Below are positions 1 to 7,045 of a DNA stretch of 17,596 nt, piece after piece. Under the pieces are notes generated by a model. It did not search any database, was not told where the DNA came from, and saw only the letters and a list, made by a program, of their open reading frames with translations. Every line of letters starts with the position of its first letter. Position 1 is the stretch's first letter. The position numbers and the translations under genes are program-made. The stretch is from an uncultured Bacteroidota bacterium (GTDB taxonomy: Bacteria > Bacteroidota > Bacteroidia > Chitinophagales > Chitinophagaceae), in assembly GCA_946887345.1 (NCBI GenBank), contig CAMPKR010000010.1, forward strand, positions 1-17,596, in the 5' to 3' direction.

Positions 1-1092
1 GAGATGGTACGCTATACCATTGACCGTGATGGAATGCTGGAAACATTTGACAAGATGGGTGGGGTAGTGCTGGCGAATGCCTGCGGCCCTTGCATCGGTC
101 AGTGGGCCCGCCATATCGACGATCCTAACCGCAAGAACACGATCGTAACTTCGTTTAACCGTAATTTTGCAAAACGTAATGACGGCCTTGCTTCTACGCA
201 TGCCTTTGTTGCCTCTCCAGAAATAGTTACCGCGTTTGCCATTTCGGGTAAGCTGTCGTTCAATCCTTTGAGAGACAAGCTTGTAAATGATAAAGGAGAA
301 GAAGTAATGCTGGATGAGCCACAAGGCTTTGAACTGCCTCCTAAGGGCTTTGCTGTAAAAGATGCGGGTTACCAGGCCCCTGCTATAGATGGCAGCAAGG
401 TACAAGTGATCGTTCACCCGCACAGCGAACGCCTGGAACTGCTGAAGCCCTTCGCAGCCTGGGAAGGAACCGACCTGAAGGGGATGAAACTACTGATAAA
501 AGCATTCAGCAAGTGTACTACTGACCATATATCTATGGCGGGTCCGTGGTTGAAGTACCGTGGCCACCTGGACAATATCTCCAACAACATGCTGATAGGC
601 GCTATCAATGCCTTTAACATGGAGACCAATATGGTGAAGAACCAGCTGACGAATGAATATGGAGGTGTGCCCGATACAGCCCGCGTGTACAAGGCCGCTA
701 ATATAGGCAGTGTAGTGGTAGGCGACGAGAACTACGGTGAAGGCAGCTCACGGGAGCACGCCGCCATGGAGCCACGCCACCTGGGTGTTAGAGCCATAGT
801 GGTGAAGAGCTTTGCCCGTATACACGAAACCAACCTTAAAAAGCAGGGTATGCTGGCGCTGACCTTCAATGATAAGGCTGACTACGAAAAGGTAAAAGAA
901 GATGATATAATAGATATATTAGGGGTAGTAGACTTTACGCCGGGCCAGAAGCTCACGATGGTGCTTAACCATAGTGACGGAACTAAGGATGAAGTGACAC
1001 TTAACCATACTTACAATCATCAGCAGATAGAATGGTTCAGGGCAGGTGGTGCGCTGAACGTTATCCGCCAGCAGGTTGTTACAACAGCGTAG
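1..1092 (+). CDS. acn: Aconitate hydratase, mitochondrial type (3' part; 5' end outside window)
   Basis: Aconitase interconverts citrate and isocitrate in the TCA cycle in the cytoplasm, using a [4Fe-4S] cluster. The reading frame is open from base 1 (GAG, then the ATG at 4), so this ATG is internal and the true start lies upstream. About 363 residues are visible; mitochondrial-type aconitases are roughly 750-780 residues, so about half is missing. Near the left edge [10 protein letters not shown] carries two of the three cluster-binding cysteines (counting from the ATG: Cys27 and Cys30). The C-terminal swivel domain carries [20 protein letters not shown], with the substrate-binding serine/arginine motif, followed by [15 protein letters not shown]. 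These motifs match eukaryotic mitochondrial aconitase more closely than bacterial AcnA or AcnB, which from family knowledge is usual in Bacteroidota. The gene ends with TAG, and a strong terminator follows within 50 bases. Family assignment is very secure. Confidence 0.97.
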   Translation, partial: EMVRYTIDRDGMLETFDKMGGVVLANACGPCIGQWARHIDDPNRKNTIVTSFNRNFAKRNDGLASTHAFVASPEIVTAFAISGKLSFNPLRDKLVNDKGEEVMLDEPQGFELPPKGFAVKDAGYQAPAIDGSKVQVIVHPHSERLELLKPFAAWEGTDLKGMKLLIKAFSKCTTDHISMAGPWLKYRGHLDNISNNMLIGAINAFNMETNMVKNQLTNEYGGVPDTARVYKAANIGSVVVGDENYGEGSSREHAAMEPRHLGVRAIVVKSFARIHETNLKKQGMLALTFNDKADYEKVKEDDIIDILGVVDFTPGQKLTMVLNHSDGTKDEVTLNHTYNHQQIEWFRAGGALNVIRQQVVTTA

Positions 1093-1130
1093 TTTTCAAG
1101 CTGATCCCTTTTAAAGGGGGATTTAATATA

Positions 1131-1167
1131 ATTTTTACAGCCCGCTTTCGGCGGGCTGTTCCTTTTA
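1131..1167 (+). terminator. Rho-independent terminator after aconitase
   Basis: A perfect 9-bp stem (acagcccgc at 1137-1145, gcgggctgt at 1151-1159) closes a TTTCG loop and is followed by the T-rich stretch tccttttac. It begins about 45 bases after the aconitase stop codon. The reverse strand has no T-run after the stem, so it should terminate the plus strand only. Confidence 0.85.
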
Positions 1168-1279
1168 CGAGCTTTTACTTGTGCTTTAGAAATATATATC
1201 ATTGATGGATAATTACTTTTATATGACAGTATTTCACACCTGTTGAATAAAAAAAGTCAAAAAAAAGTTAACAGTTTTT

Positions 1280-1287
1280 TATCTTTG
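1280..1287 (+). promoter_or_regulatory. Bacteroidota-type -7 box (TATCTTTG) for the M43 protease gene
   Basis: TATCTTTG matches the TAnnTTTG consensus of the primary sigma factor of Bacteroidota exactly and lies 41 bases before the ATG at 1329. A clear -33 TTTG at the expected distance is not visible; the upstream DNA is A-rich (runs of 7 and 8 A around 1250-1266). The predicted 5' leader is roughly 30-35 nt and contains no Shine-Dalgarno sequence, as is common in this phylum. Confidence 0.55.
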
Positions 1288-1328
1288 GAAGCCAGATTTT
1301 ACGTCTTAGTGTTATAACTCGATTTACA

Positions 1329-3593
1329 ATGTTGAAAAAAGCAGTTTTACTATTATCAGCCATTTCATGTTTTGCCCTCCATTCAGATGCCCAGAAATGT
1401 GGCACAGACGAGGTAAACAATGCGCTGAAGGAAAAGTATCCGCAAATCGCTATCAATGAAGAATTGCTTAACCAGGAAATTACAAACAGGTTAAGCAGGG
1501 GACAGTTTACTCACCTGATGAAGAGTACAGAAGGAGAAGCAGATACATTTGATATTCCAATCGTGGTCCATATTGTTCATGACTACGGTGCGGAATATGT
1601 AAGTGACAACACTATATTCAATGCTGTTGTAGAATGGAATAAAACTTTCAACAAGCGTTATGCCGATACTTCACAGGTTTTGCCGCAGTTCAGAATATAC
1701 ATAGGAAATGCCCGCATCAATCTGAGGCTTGCTACCAGGGATCCCTATGGCAATCCAACCAAAGGGATAACAAGGCATCAATCTCAGTTAACAACCAATG
1801 CCGGTGATTTTGCCAAGTACGACGGTTGGCCTAATGATTCTTATGTGAATATTTGGCTGATAAGAGGCTTTTCCGACGAGCACTCGACGGCTGCGGCTTA
1901 TGCGTACAAGCCAGCGGCAGGCCAGCAATTGCCGTGGCATGATGGTATCATAAGCCAGGCGAGCTCGTTCAACCAGGATAGAACAATTGAGCATGAAATG
2001 GCCCACGTGTTTAATATTGATCACGTTTGGGGAGGCACTAATCAACCTGAGGTTGCTTGTGGTGATGATAATGTGGATGACACTCCGCCCACAAAAGGAC
2101 ATAGTCCTGACGGAGGCTGTGGTGAATTAACGGACATTTATGATACAACCTGTTCAAGGGGGTATGTAAAGGTGTATCCGTCGATTGTGCCTGGTATAGA
2201 TTCTCTGGTTGATTATCCCGACACCAATAACTCGCAGAATATCATGGACTATACGTACTGCTCATTGATGTTTTCTATTGGCCAGGTAGAGCGTATGCAT
2301 GCGGCGTTGAATACAAATACTGCCGGCAGGAACAACCTGTGGAAATCGACAAATTTAGTAGCTACAGGTGCTTTGCAGCCAAGGCAAGATATAGCTCCTG
2401 TTGCGGACTTCTATGTAGGTAACGGCTACCAGGGTTTCTCTGAAAGGACATTCTTCACATGCGCTAATACGAATGATTCGTTTGTCTTTAATAATGCGAG
2501 CTGGGGCGACACGATTACAACAGTTGACTGGCAGTTCACTAATGGTGCTGCGAAGCCAACCGCCACAACTAATGCAGCAGCAGGCGCCCAGTTTATAAGG
2601 AATCAGTTTTCACAGCCGGGCTGGGTAACTGTTACAGCTACTGCCAATAGTAATGCTGGTTCGAGTTCAATATCAAAGCAGGTTTATGCAGCTGACAATA
2701 GCGTAAAGATCAATCCGCTCTCTAATGGTTTTTACTACCAGGAGTTTACCCCGGGTGGAGACCTTGATAAATGGCCTACGTTCAACTATTATAATAACCA
2801 GTGGAAATGGCAGCTCTCGAATACAGGCTACTACGATAACCACAGCATTATGTATACTGGCTTTGAAAGTCGTGGTTATCCGGAGATATTTATCGACAAC
2901 CCCGAAGGCGATTACGATGACCTTTACTCACCGGCATTCGATTTGAGTGGCTTCCCGGCTAACTCTGATTGCAATATCAACTACATGTATGCTGCTACGG
3001 CTTTATCGGCTTTCCTGACAGATCTGACAGATGAGTTAGAAATCAGTTATTCAATCAACTGCGGTAAAACGTGGGTAGACATGACTGCCGGCGGCCTGAG
3101 CGCTGATAAACTGGTTAACAATGGTAATTATACATCATGGTACCAACCTCAGTGGATGGGCGAGTGGGACCTGATGAGCATCAACATCCCTAATGCTGCA
3201 AGAGTGAACGGCGTTTATTTCCGTTTCCGTTACAAGCCGGGTGTGAATGCTAATAACAATCCTACAGGTAACAACTTCTATATGGATCGTATCAATATCA
3301 GCAATTTCCCACTGGGTGCTAATACGATGATTACTGAAGAGCGTAAGGTTGTTTTAGCTCCGAACCCAACACAAGCCGGTTCTACTGTTATCATCAGCGG
3401 AGATATGAATGCCGATGCCAGCGTTATGGTTACCGATATTACAGGTAAGCTGGTTTATAAAACCCAGCAAAAGCTCAATAGTCAATATACAGTTATAGAC
3501 ATCCCTGCTTCAGCCCTTGCTGTAAAAGGAATGTATATGGTTCAGGTGGTTACTAACAACCAATCTCATACTGAGAAACTGGTTGTGTACTAA
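1329..3593 (+). CDS. Secreted M43-family zinc metalloprotease with T9SS sorting domain
   Basis: Predicted secreted zinc endopeptidase of the pappalysin/cytophagalysin family (M43). Visible features of the 754 residues: a Sec signal peptide (about 1-21, MLKKAVLLLSAISCF then HSDA); the metzincin zinc site HEMAHVFNIDH (222-232: ligands His222, His226, His232, catalytic Glu223); the M43-typical CGDDNVDDTPPTKG (244-257); and a Met-turn NIMDYTYC (304-311) before MFSIGQVERM. A PKD-like beta-sandwich follows (about 356-456, starting PVADFYVG), then a jelly-roll-like region (about 465-660). The last ~80 residues, from VVLAPNP (674-680) to KLVVY, form a type A T9SS sorting domain that directs passage across the outer membrane and is normally cleaved off. 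The position after the third histidine-motif residue usually occupied by Gly is Asn229. The gene is monocistronic, with its own promoter box and terminator. Natural substrate unknown; a role in extracellular protein digestion is inference. Confidence 0.92.
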   Translation: MLKKAVLLLSAISCFALHSDAQKCGTDEVNNALKEKYPQIAINEELLNQEITNRLSRGQFTHLMKSTEGEADTFDIPIVVHIVHDYGAEYVSDNTIFNAVVEWNKTFNKRYADTSQVLPQFRIYIGNARINLRLATRDPYGNPTKGITRHQSQLTTNAGDFAKYDGWPNDSYVNIWLIRGFSDEHSTAAAYAYKPAAGQQLPWHDGIISQASSFNQDRTIEHEMAHVFNIDHVWGGTNQPEVACGDDNVDDTPPTKGHSPDGGCGELTDIYDTTCSRGYVKVYPSIVPGIDSLVDYPDTNNSQNIMDYTYCSLMFSIGQVERMHAALNTNTAGRNNLWKSTNLVATGALQPRQDIAPVADFYVGNGYQGFSERTFFTCANTNDSFVFNNASWGDTITTVDWQFTNGAAKPTATTNAAAGAQFIRNQFSQPGWVTVTATANSNAGSSSISKQVYAADNSVKINPLSNGFYYQEFTPGGDLDKWPTFNYYNNQWKWQLSNTGYYDNHSIMYTGFESRGYPEIFIDNPEGDYDDLYSPAFDLSGFPANSDCNINYMYAATALSAFLTDLTDELEISYSINCGKTWVDMTAGGLSADKLVNNGNYTSWYQPQWMGEWDLMSINIPNAARVNGVYFRFRYKPGVNANNNPTGNNFYMDRINISNFPLGANTMITEERKVVLAPNPTQAGSTVIISGDMNADASVMVTDITGKLVYKTQQKLNSQYTVIDIPASALAVKGMYMVQVVTNNQSHTEKLVVY

Positions 3594-3614
3594 ACAGCCA
3601 TTAAATAGATTCAG

Positions 3615-3648
3615 AAAAAGTCCTGCCAAGCGGTGGGACTTTTCTTTT
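3615..3648 (+). terminator. Rho-independent terminator after the M43 protease
   Basis: A 12-bp stem with two G-T wobble pairs (arms 3616-3627 and 3632-3643) closes an AAGC tetraloop. The arm begins aaaagtcctgcc and the second arm ends gggactttt, running into cttttaa. It starts 22 bases after the stop codon of the protease gene and separates it from ftsE. Confidence 0.85.
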
Positions 3649-3670
3649 AACTAGTTTCAATCTGCATTGT

Positions 3671-3678
3671 TATCTTTG
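3671..3678 (+). promoter_or_regulatory. Bacteroidota-type -7 box (TATCTTTG) for ftsE
   Basis: TATCTTTG is identical to the box before the M43 protease gene and lies 17 bases before the ftsE ATG at 3696, giving a predicted leader of only about 10 nt. No clear -33 TTTG is seen at the usual spacing. It lies 22 bases beyond the preceding terminator, which supports an independent ftsE transcript. Confidence 0.55.
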
Positions 3679-3695
3679 TAAAAAGCCATCGCAGC

Positions 3696-4385
3696 ATGCC
3701 TGATAAGATAGTATCGCTCCACAATGCCAATATATACCAGGGGAAAGCGCTCATTCTTAAGAATGTGAATTTCGAGGTAAGGAAAGGTGAATTTGTTTAC
3801 CTGATAGGCAAAACGGGTACCGGTAAGTCCAGCTTGCTGAAAACACTTTACGGTGATCTTTATCTTACAGAAGGTGAAGGACATGTAGCCAGCTTTGACC
3901 TTAAGGATTTGAAATGGCAAAATGTACCATTGCTTCGCAGGAACCTCGGTATAGTTTTCCAGGATTTCCGCCTGCTTACAGACCGAAATGTTCATGATAA
4001 TCTGGAGTTTGTACTAAAAGCAACAGGTTGGAAAGACAAGGCGCTGATGAAAGAGAAGATCGACAATGTAATGAGCAAGGTTGGTTTGAAGAGTAAGGGT
4101 TTTAAAATGCCATATGAAATGAGCGGAGGTGAGCAGCAACGTGTAGATATAGCCCGTGCCCTGCTCAATAATCCTAAGCTTATTCTTGCCGATGAACCAA
4201 CAGGTAACCTTGATCCTGATACTACCGACGAAATAATGCAGTTGCTTTTCAGTATATGCCGTGATTACCATACCGGATTCATAATGGCTACGCACGACTA
4301 TACTATCATCCAGAAGTACCCTGCACGAGTGGTACGTATTGAGAATGGAGAAGTGAAAGAAGTTTCAGCTGCAGGAATAGTTTAA
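3696..4385 (+). CDS. ftsE: Cell-division ABC transporter ATP-binding protein FtsE-like
   Basis: ATP-binding subunit that, with the membrane protein FtsX, forms the FtsEX complex; in studied bacteria this couples ATP hydrolysis to septal peptidoglycan hydrolases. The 229 residues hold a complete ABC ATPase: Walker A GKTGTGKS (38-45), Q-loop Gln89 inside [17 protein letters not shown] (86-102, very FtsE-like), signature MSGGEQQ (142-148), Walker B LILADEP (162-168), D-loop NLDP (171-174) and H-loop His200 in MATHD. Length is as expected for FtsE (about 220-230). ftsX is not adjacent: the next gene is on the opposite strand, so the partner must be elsewhere. The TAA stop overlaps the stop of the convergent GT2 gene. 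The LolD/MacB family is related and would look similar, but the [11 protein letters not shown] Q-loop region favours FtsE. Confidence 0.85.
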   Translation: MPDKIVSLHNANIYQGKALILKNVNFEVRKGEFVYLIGKTGTGKSSLLKTLYGDLYLTEGEGHVASFDLKDLKWQNVPLLRRNLGIVFQDFRLLTDRNVHDNLEFVLKATGWKDKALMKEKIDNVMSKVGLKSKGFKMPYEMSGGEQQRVDIARALLNNPKLILADEPTGNLDPDTTDEIMQLLFSICRDYHTGFIMATHDYTIIQKYPARVVRIENGEVKEVSAAGIV

Positions 4386-5161
4386 CCGAATAATTTACCG
4401 ATGTGCTTTAGCAAGCTGCCGAATAATAGAAATGGTAGCAATAACATAAATAAGGGATTGAGCTTTACCAATCTCCTGTAAGCACGCATTTCTCCTCTGC
4501 GCATTTTCCACTTATTACTGCTCAGTCCGCCTTTTGAAAGGATGGGCCTTCCCAATTGAGTTAAGGGTATGCTGATGAAGTGCAGTTTATGCTTGTATCC
4601 TATTCTCAGCCATAGATCATAGTCCTCCGTATATCTCATTGTTGGTTCAAAACGAAGAGGAATGCTGCGCTTCATTACTACGCAAGGGGTGGGTATCACG
4701 TTCCTTGAAAGTAATTTCATAAAAGGGAGGCGATATACTGTACCACCATCCGGTAACTTTATTGTGTTAATGTCCTGAAGTGTATACGTATGGTATATGA
4801 AATCTATTTGCGGTTGCGCTGAGAGAATGCTGTGCATGACCGCCAGCTTATCTCTATGCCAGGTATCGTCATGATCGAGGAAGGCTATATAATCTCCTGT
4901 AGCTATGTCCATTCCTTTGTTCCGTGCTACCGAGGGTCCGTTATTGGCCACCATCTGCACATACCTCACCTGTTCGCCGTAGGCCTGCACTATTTCTGCC
5001 GTGCTATCGTTGCTTGCATCATCTACTACTATTATCTCGTAAGGCCTATATGTCTGCTGCAGGCACGACTCTATACTTTCAGCAATTGTGCTGTCTGCGT
5101 TATATGCAGCTATAACTACACTGAATTTTATATCCCGGTTGTTAATTTCCACGTTCTGCAA
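4382..5161 (-). CDS. Family 2 glycosyltransferase (TTG start)
   Basis: Inverting GT-A fold glycosyltransferase of family 2, predicted to add one sugar from a nucleotide-sugar donor during synthesis of a surface glycan at the cytoplasmic membrane face. Within 259 residues: FSVVIAAYN (13-21), nucleotide-binding VVDDAS (45-50), the metal-binding DxD-type motif FLDHDD (94-99) and an acceptor-side TEDYDLWLRI (178-187) with the likely catalytic ED pair. A hydrophobic stretch near the end (about 235-250) may bind the membrane. The start is TTG at 5161; upstream in frame there is no ATG before the TAG at 5180-5182, and the family-conserved block begins 13 residues after it. It is the last gene of a three-gene operon, overlapping the upstream GT gene by 20 bases. 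No terminator follows. Donor and acceptor cannot be told from sequence. Confidence 0.88.
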   Translation of the reverse strand: MQNVEINNRDIKFSVVIAAYNADSTIAESIESCLQQTYRPYEIIVVDDASNDSTAEIVQAYGEQVRYVQMVANNGPSVARNKGMDIATGDYIAFLDHDDTWHRDKLAVMHSILSAQPQIDFIYHTYTLQDINTIKLPDGGTVYRLPFMKLLSRNVIPTPCVVMKRSIPLRFEPTMRYTEDYDLWLRIGYKHKLHFISIPLTQLGRPILSKGGLSSNKWKMRRGEMRAYRRLVKLNPLFMLLLPFLLFGSLLKHIGKLFG

Positions 5162-6248
5162 ATAGTCTTTCGTAAACCCCTAATAGTCTTTTTTCCTCTT
5201 CCTGCCAGCAATAGACCTCTCTCGCCTCCAGGCAGTTTTGCTGCAATTTATAATAGTATCCCGGATCGTTCAGCAGCTTGTTGAGTGCTGTGGCAATAGT
5301 ACCAGGGGTTATGTCGTCCAGAAGACTGGCTACTTCATATTCTCTATTGATATTTTCATACTCAGGATATCTTGCCGCCAACTGTGGCACTCCATGATGC
5401 ATATAATCAAAGAACCTGTTGGCCAGCGAGAGTTCATTGCTGCGGCTGGTAGCAACGAACAAGGTAATGCCCACATAGGCATTGCGTGTATATTCCGGTA
5501 GTTCCTTTGGCGGTATGTATCCTTTAAAAATCACCTTGTTTTGCAAGCCATTTTCTTCCGTTATTCTTTGCGCCTCTTTAAAATAGTTGCCATAGCCGCA
5601 GATGATCAATTGTGCATCCACCTGTTTCATCGCCGGTATCAGTTGGTCAAAGCAGCGCCCATGGTTCACTGCTCCCTGGTACAGTATATACCGCACCTGC
5701 TTTTGGGGTATCTCCAGTGGCTTTAGTATGGTTGCATTTCGTACGATGGCATATTCTACCCCGTACATCCTCCTGTATTCATCTACGTAGCTTTTGTTTA
5801 CTGTATAGCCATATTTAAAGTGAGGTACTGTGTGTCTTTCTATCCACTGCCACATCTTCTGCACCTTTGGCCTGCTGGCTACTTCCTCTATGTCGCAGAA
5901 AAGCTCGTGAGCATCATAGACCCGGGGCATGCCTCTAAGCCGTGACGCATAGTATACAGCAAGTATTGTGTCAAGATCAATCGCGCAAAACACATCAGCC
6001 TTCATAAATAGCAATATGAAGAACAGCTTAAGATTGTAGGTAAGATAAAAGAGCTTTCCCTGGCCTATTGACTGCTGTACCCTGATCTGCTTATAAGGTT
6101 GTTCTATTAGCGGAGTGCTGTTGGCGAAGGTCCTGCTGATGAGGGTAACCTTGTATCCGGCATTATGCAGCGAAGTACATATACGTATCATTCGCTGGTC
6201 GTAGTTCGCATCGGAAGTGACGGTGAGTACAATATGCTTCTGGCTCAT
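5142..6248 (-). CDS. GT4-like glycosyltransferase, GT-B fold
   Basis: Predicted retaining glycosyltransferase of the GT4 (glycosyl transferases group 1) type, 368 residues. The N-terminal half begins HIVLTVTSDANYDQRMIR (5-22) and contains RVYDAHELFCD (109-119), typical of GT4 acceptor-side domains; the C-terminal half starts near YILYQGAVNHGR (187-198) and carries the donor-site block SNELSLANRFFDYMHHGVPQ (270-289). In this block the second glutamate of the usual E-x7-E motif is replaced by Asp281, as in other members with an FEYM/FDYM-type signature. It is the middle gene of the operon: its ATG overlaps the formyltransferase stop in a 4-base ATGA, and its end overlaps the GT2 start. This indicates translational coupling. 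No signal peptide. Specific sugar unknown. Confidence 0.85.
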   Translation of the reverse strand: MSQKHIVLTVTSDANYDQRMIRICTSLHNAGYKVTLISRTFANSTPLIEQPYKQIRVQQSIGQGKLFYLTYNLKLFFILLFMKADVFCAIDLDTILAVYYASRLRGMPRVYDAHELFCDIEEVASRPKVQKMWQWIERHTVPHFKYGYTVNKSYVDEYRRMYGVEYAIVRNATILKPLEIPQKQVRYILYQGAVNHGRCFDQLIPAMKQVDAQLIICGYGNYFKEAQRITEENGLQNKVIFKGYIPPKELPEYTRNAYVGITLFVATSRSNELSLANRFFDYMHHGVPQLAARYPEYENINREYEVASLLDDITPGTIATALNKLLNDPGYYYKLQQNCLEAREVYCWQEEEKRLLGVYERLFAERGN

Positions 6249-6991
6249 GCTTGTTCCTGCGAAAAATACATTTTTTTACCGTTCTCCATATAGTAGGGCG
6301 GTTCAAAGCCCGGCATACTGGTAGCCCGTATATGTCGCTCTATTTTTTCCTTGTCCCAGTTGGGGTCTATGCACTTCAGGTCATTTATCTCGTGTTTATA
6401 GTGAAGCGAAGTGCCGTATATATCTTCCAGTTCGGCCTGCGGGGTGGGGGTGTAGTTGCCTCTTATTATATTAGCCAGGGTTTCTTTAAACAGGCTAACG
6501 GATGCAGCAAAGGTTAATTGATACAGGTCGTTCACCCAGCAGTTTTCAGGTATGGGAAAACGCTTTTGGAACAAAATATCTCCATGATCTATCCGGCTGT
6601 CGATAAGGTGTATGGTGGTGCCGAATTCTTTCTTCTTATCCATGATGGCAAAGGAGAACTGGTTGGCTCCTCTGTACTCAGGTAATGGTGCCATATGGAG
6701 GTTTACCGCTGCCTGGGTTGCTTTATCTATATGTTCCTGTTTCAGTATTTTATGATATTGTACAGAGTAAAGTATATCGCATTCGGGTATGTTCGCCATA
6801 TCTGCAATTATAGGAATGCCATGTTGCTCAGCCAGTTCCCCCAGGTCGCGCTCATTGCCGAACTCCTTGCGGGTGTTGGTCAGTATGCCGGTCAGCAGTA
6901 TGCCGAGGTCTTCCTTTACCGAAATCAAATATGCAAGACATTCAAAGCCTATCGGCTTAGAACCAAGGAAAACAAGCTTCTTCTGCTGCAT
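6245..6991 (-). CDS. Formyltransferase-fold protein, probable sugar N-formyltransferase
   Basis: A 248-residue protein of the formyltransferase family, which moves a formyl group from N10-formyl-tetrahydrofolate to an amino group. The expected catalytic triad is visible: Asn97 and His99 in AVNLHMAPLPEYRGANQ (95-111), and Asp135 in IDHGD (134-138). The N-terminus LVFLGSKPIGFECLAYL is the usual Rossmann start. It is shorter than methionyl-tRNA formyltransferase (about 310-320 residues) and lacks that enzyme's C-terminal tRNA-binding barrel. Together with its position as first gene of an operon with two glycosyltransferases, this suggests that it formylates an amino sugar nucleotide, as do the VioF- and WbkC-type enzymes. 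It starts with ATG at 6991, divergent from the GT4 gene at 7046, with which it shares an 11-base inverted repeat over the start codons. Acceptor identity is inference; family membership is secure. Confidence 0.85.
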   Translation of the reverse strand: MQQKKLVFLGSKPIGFECLAYLISVKEDLGILLTGILTNTRKEFGNERDLGELAEQHGIPIIADMANIPECDILYSVQYHKILKQEHIDKATQAAVNLHMAPLPEYRGANQFSFAIMDKKKEFGTTIHLIDSRIDHGDILFQKRFPIPENCWVNDLYQLTFAASVSLFKETLANIIRGNYTPTPQAELEDIYGTSLHYKHEINDLKCIDPNWDKEKIERHIRATSMPGFEPPYYMENGKKMYFSQEQA

Positions 6992-7022
6992 GCGGTAAAA
7001 ATACAGCTTTCAGTTTGTGTTT

Positions 7023-7030
7023 TATTTTTG
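7023..7030 (+). promoter_or_regulatory. Bacteroidota-type -7 box (TATTTTTG) for the GT4 gene
   Basis: TATTTTTG fits TAnnTTTG and lies 15 bases before the ATG at 7046, giving a very short predicted leader. On the opposite strand a near match (TATTTTTA, 7003-6996) lies only 4 bases before the formyltransferase ATG. If used, that would make a leaderless or almost leaderless transcript; it is too weak to call as a feature. Confidence 0.5.
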
Positions 7031-7045
7031 TAATTAGCAGCCTGT

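Noticed and set aside
1106..1120. Small palindrome (cccttttaaaggg) just after aconitase
   Set aside because: Stem of about 5-6 bp with almost no loop and no T-run; the real terminator is the stronger hairpin at 1137-1159.
4832..5284. 150-codon plus-strand open frame spanning the GT2/GT4 junction
   Set aside because: Opposite two well-supported overlapping genes; Cys/Tyr/Ile-rich translation with no domain.
6245..6991. Methionyl-tRNA formyltransferase (fmt)
   Set aside because: Same catalytic fold, but about 70 residues too short, without the C-terminal tRNA-binding domain, and in an operon with glycosyltransferases.
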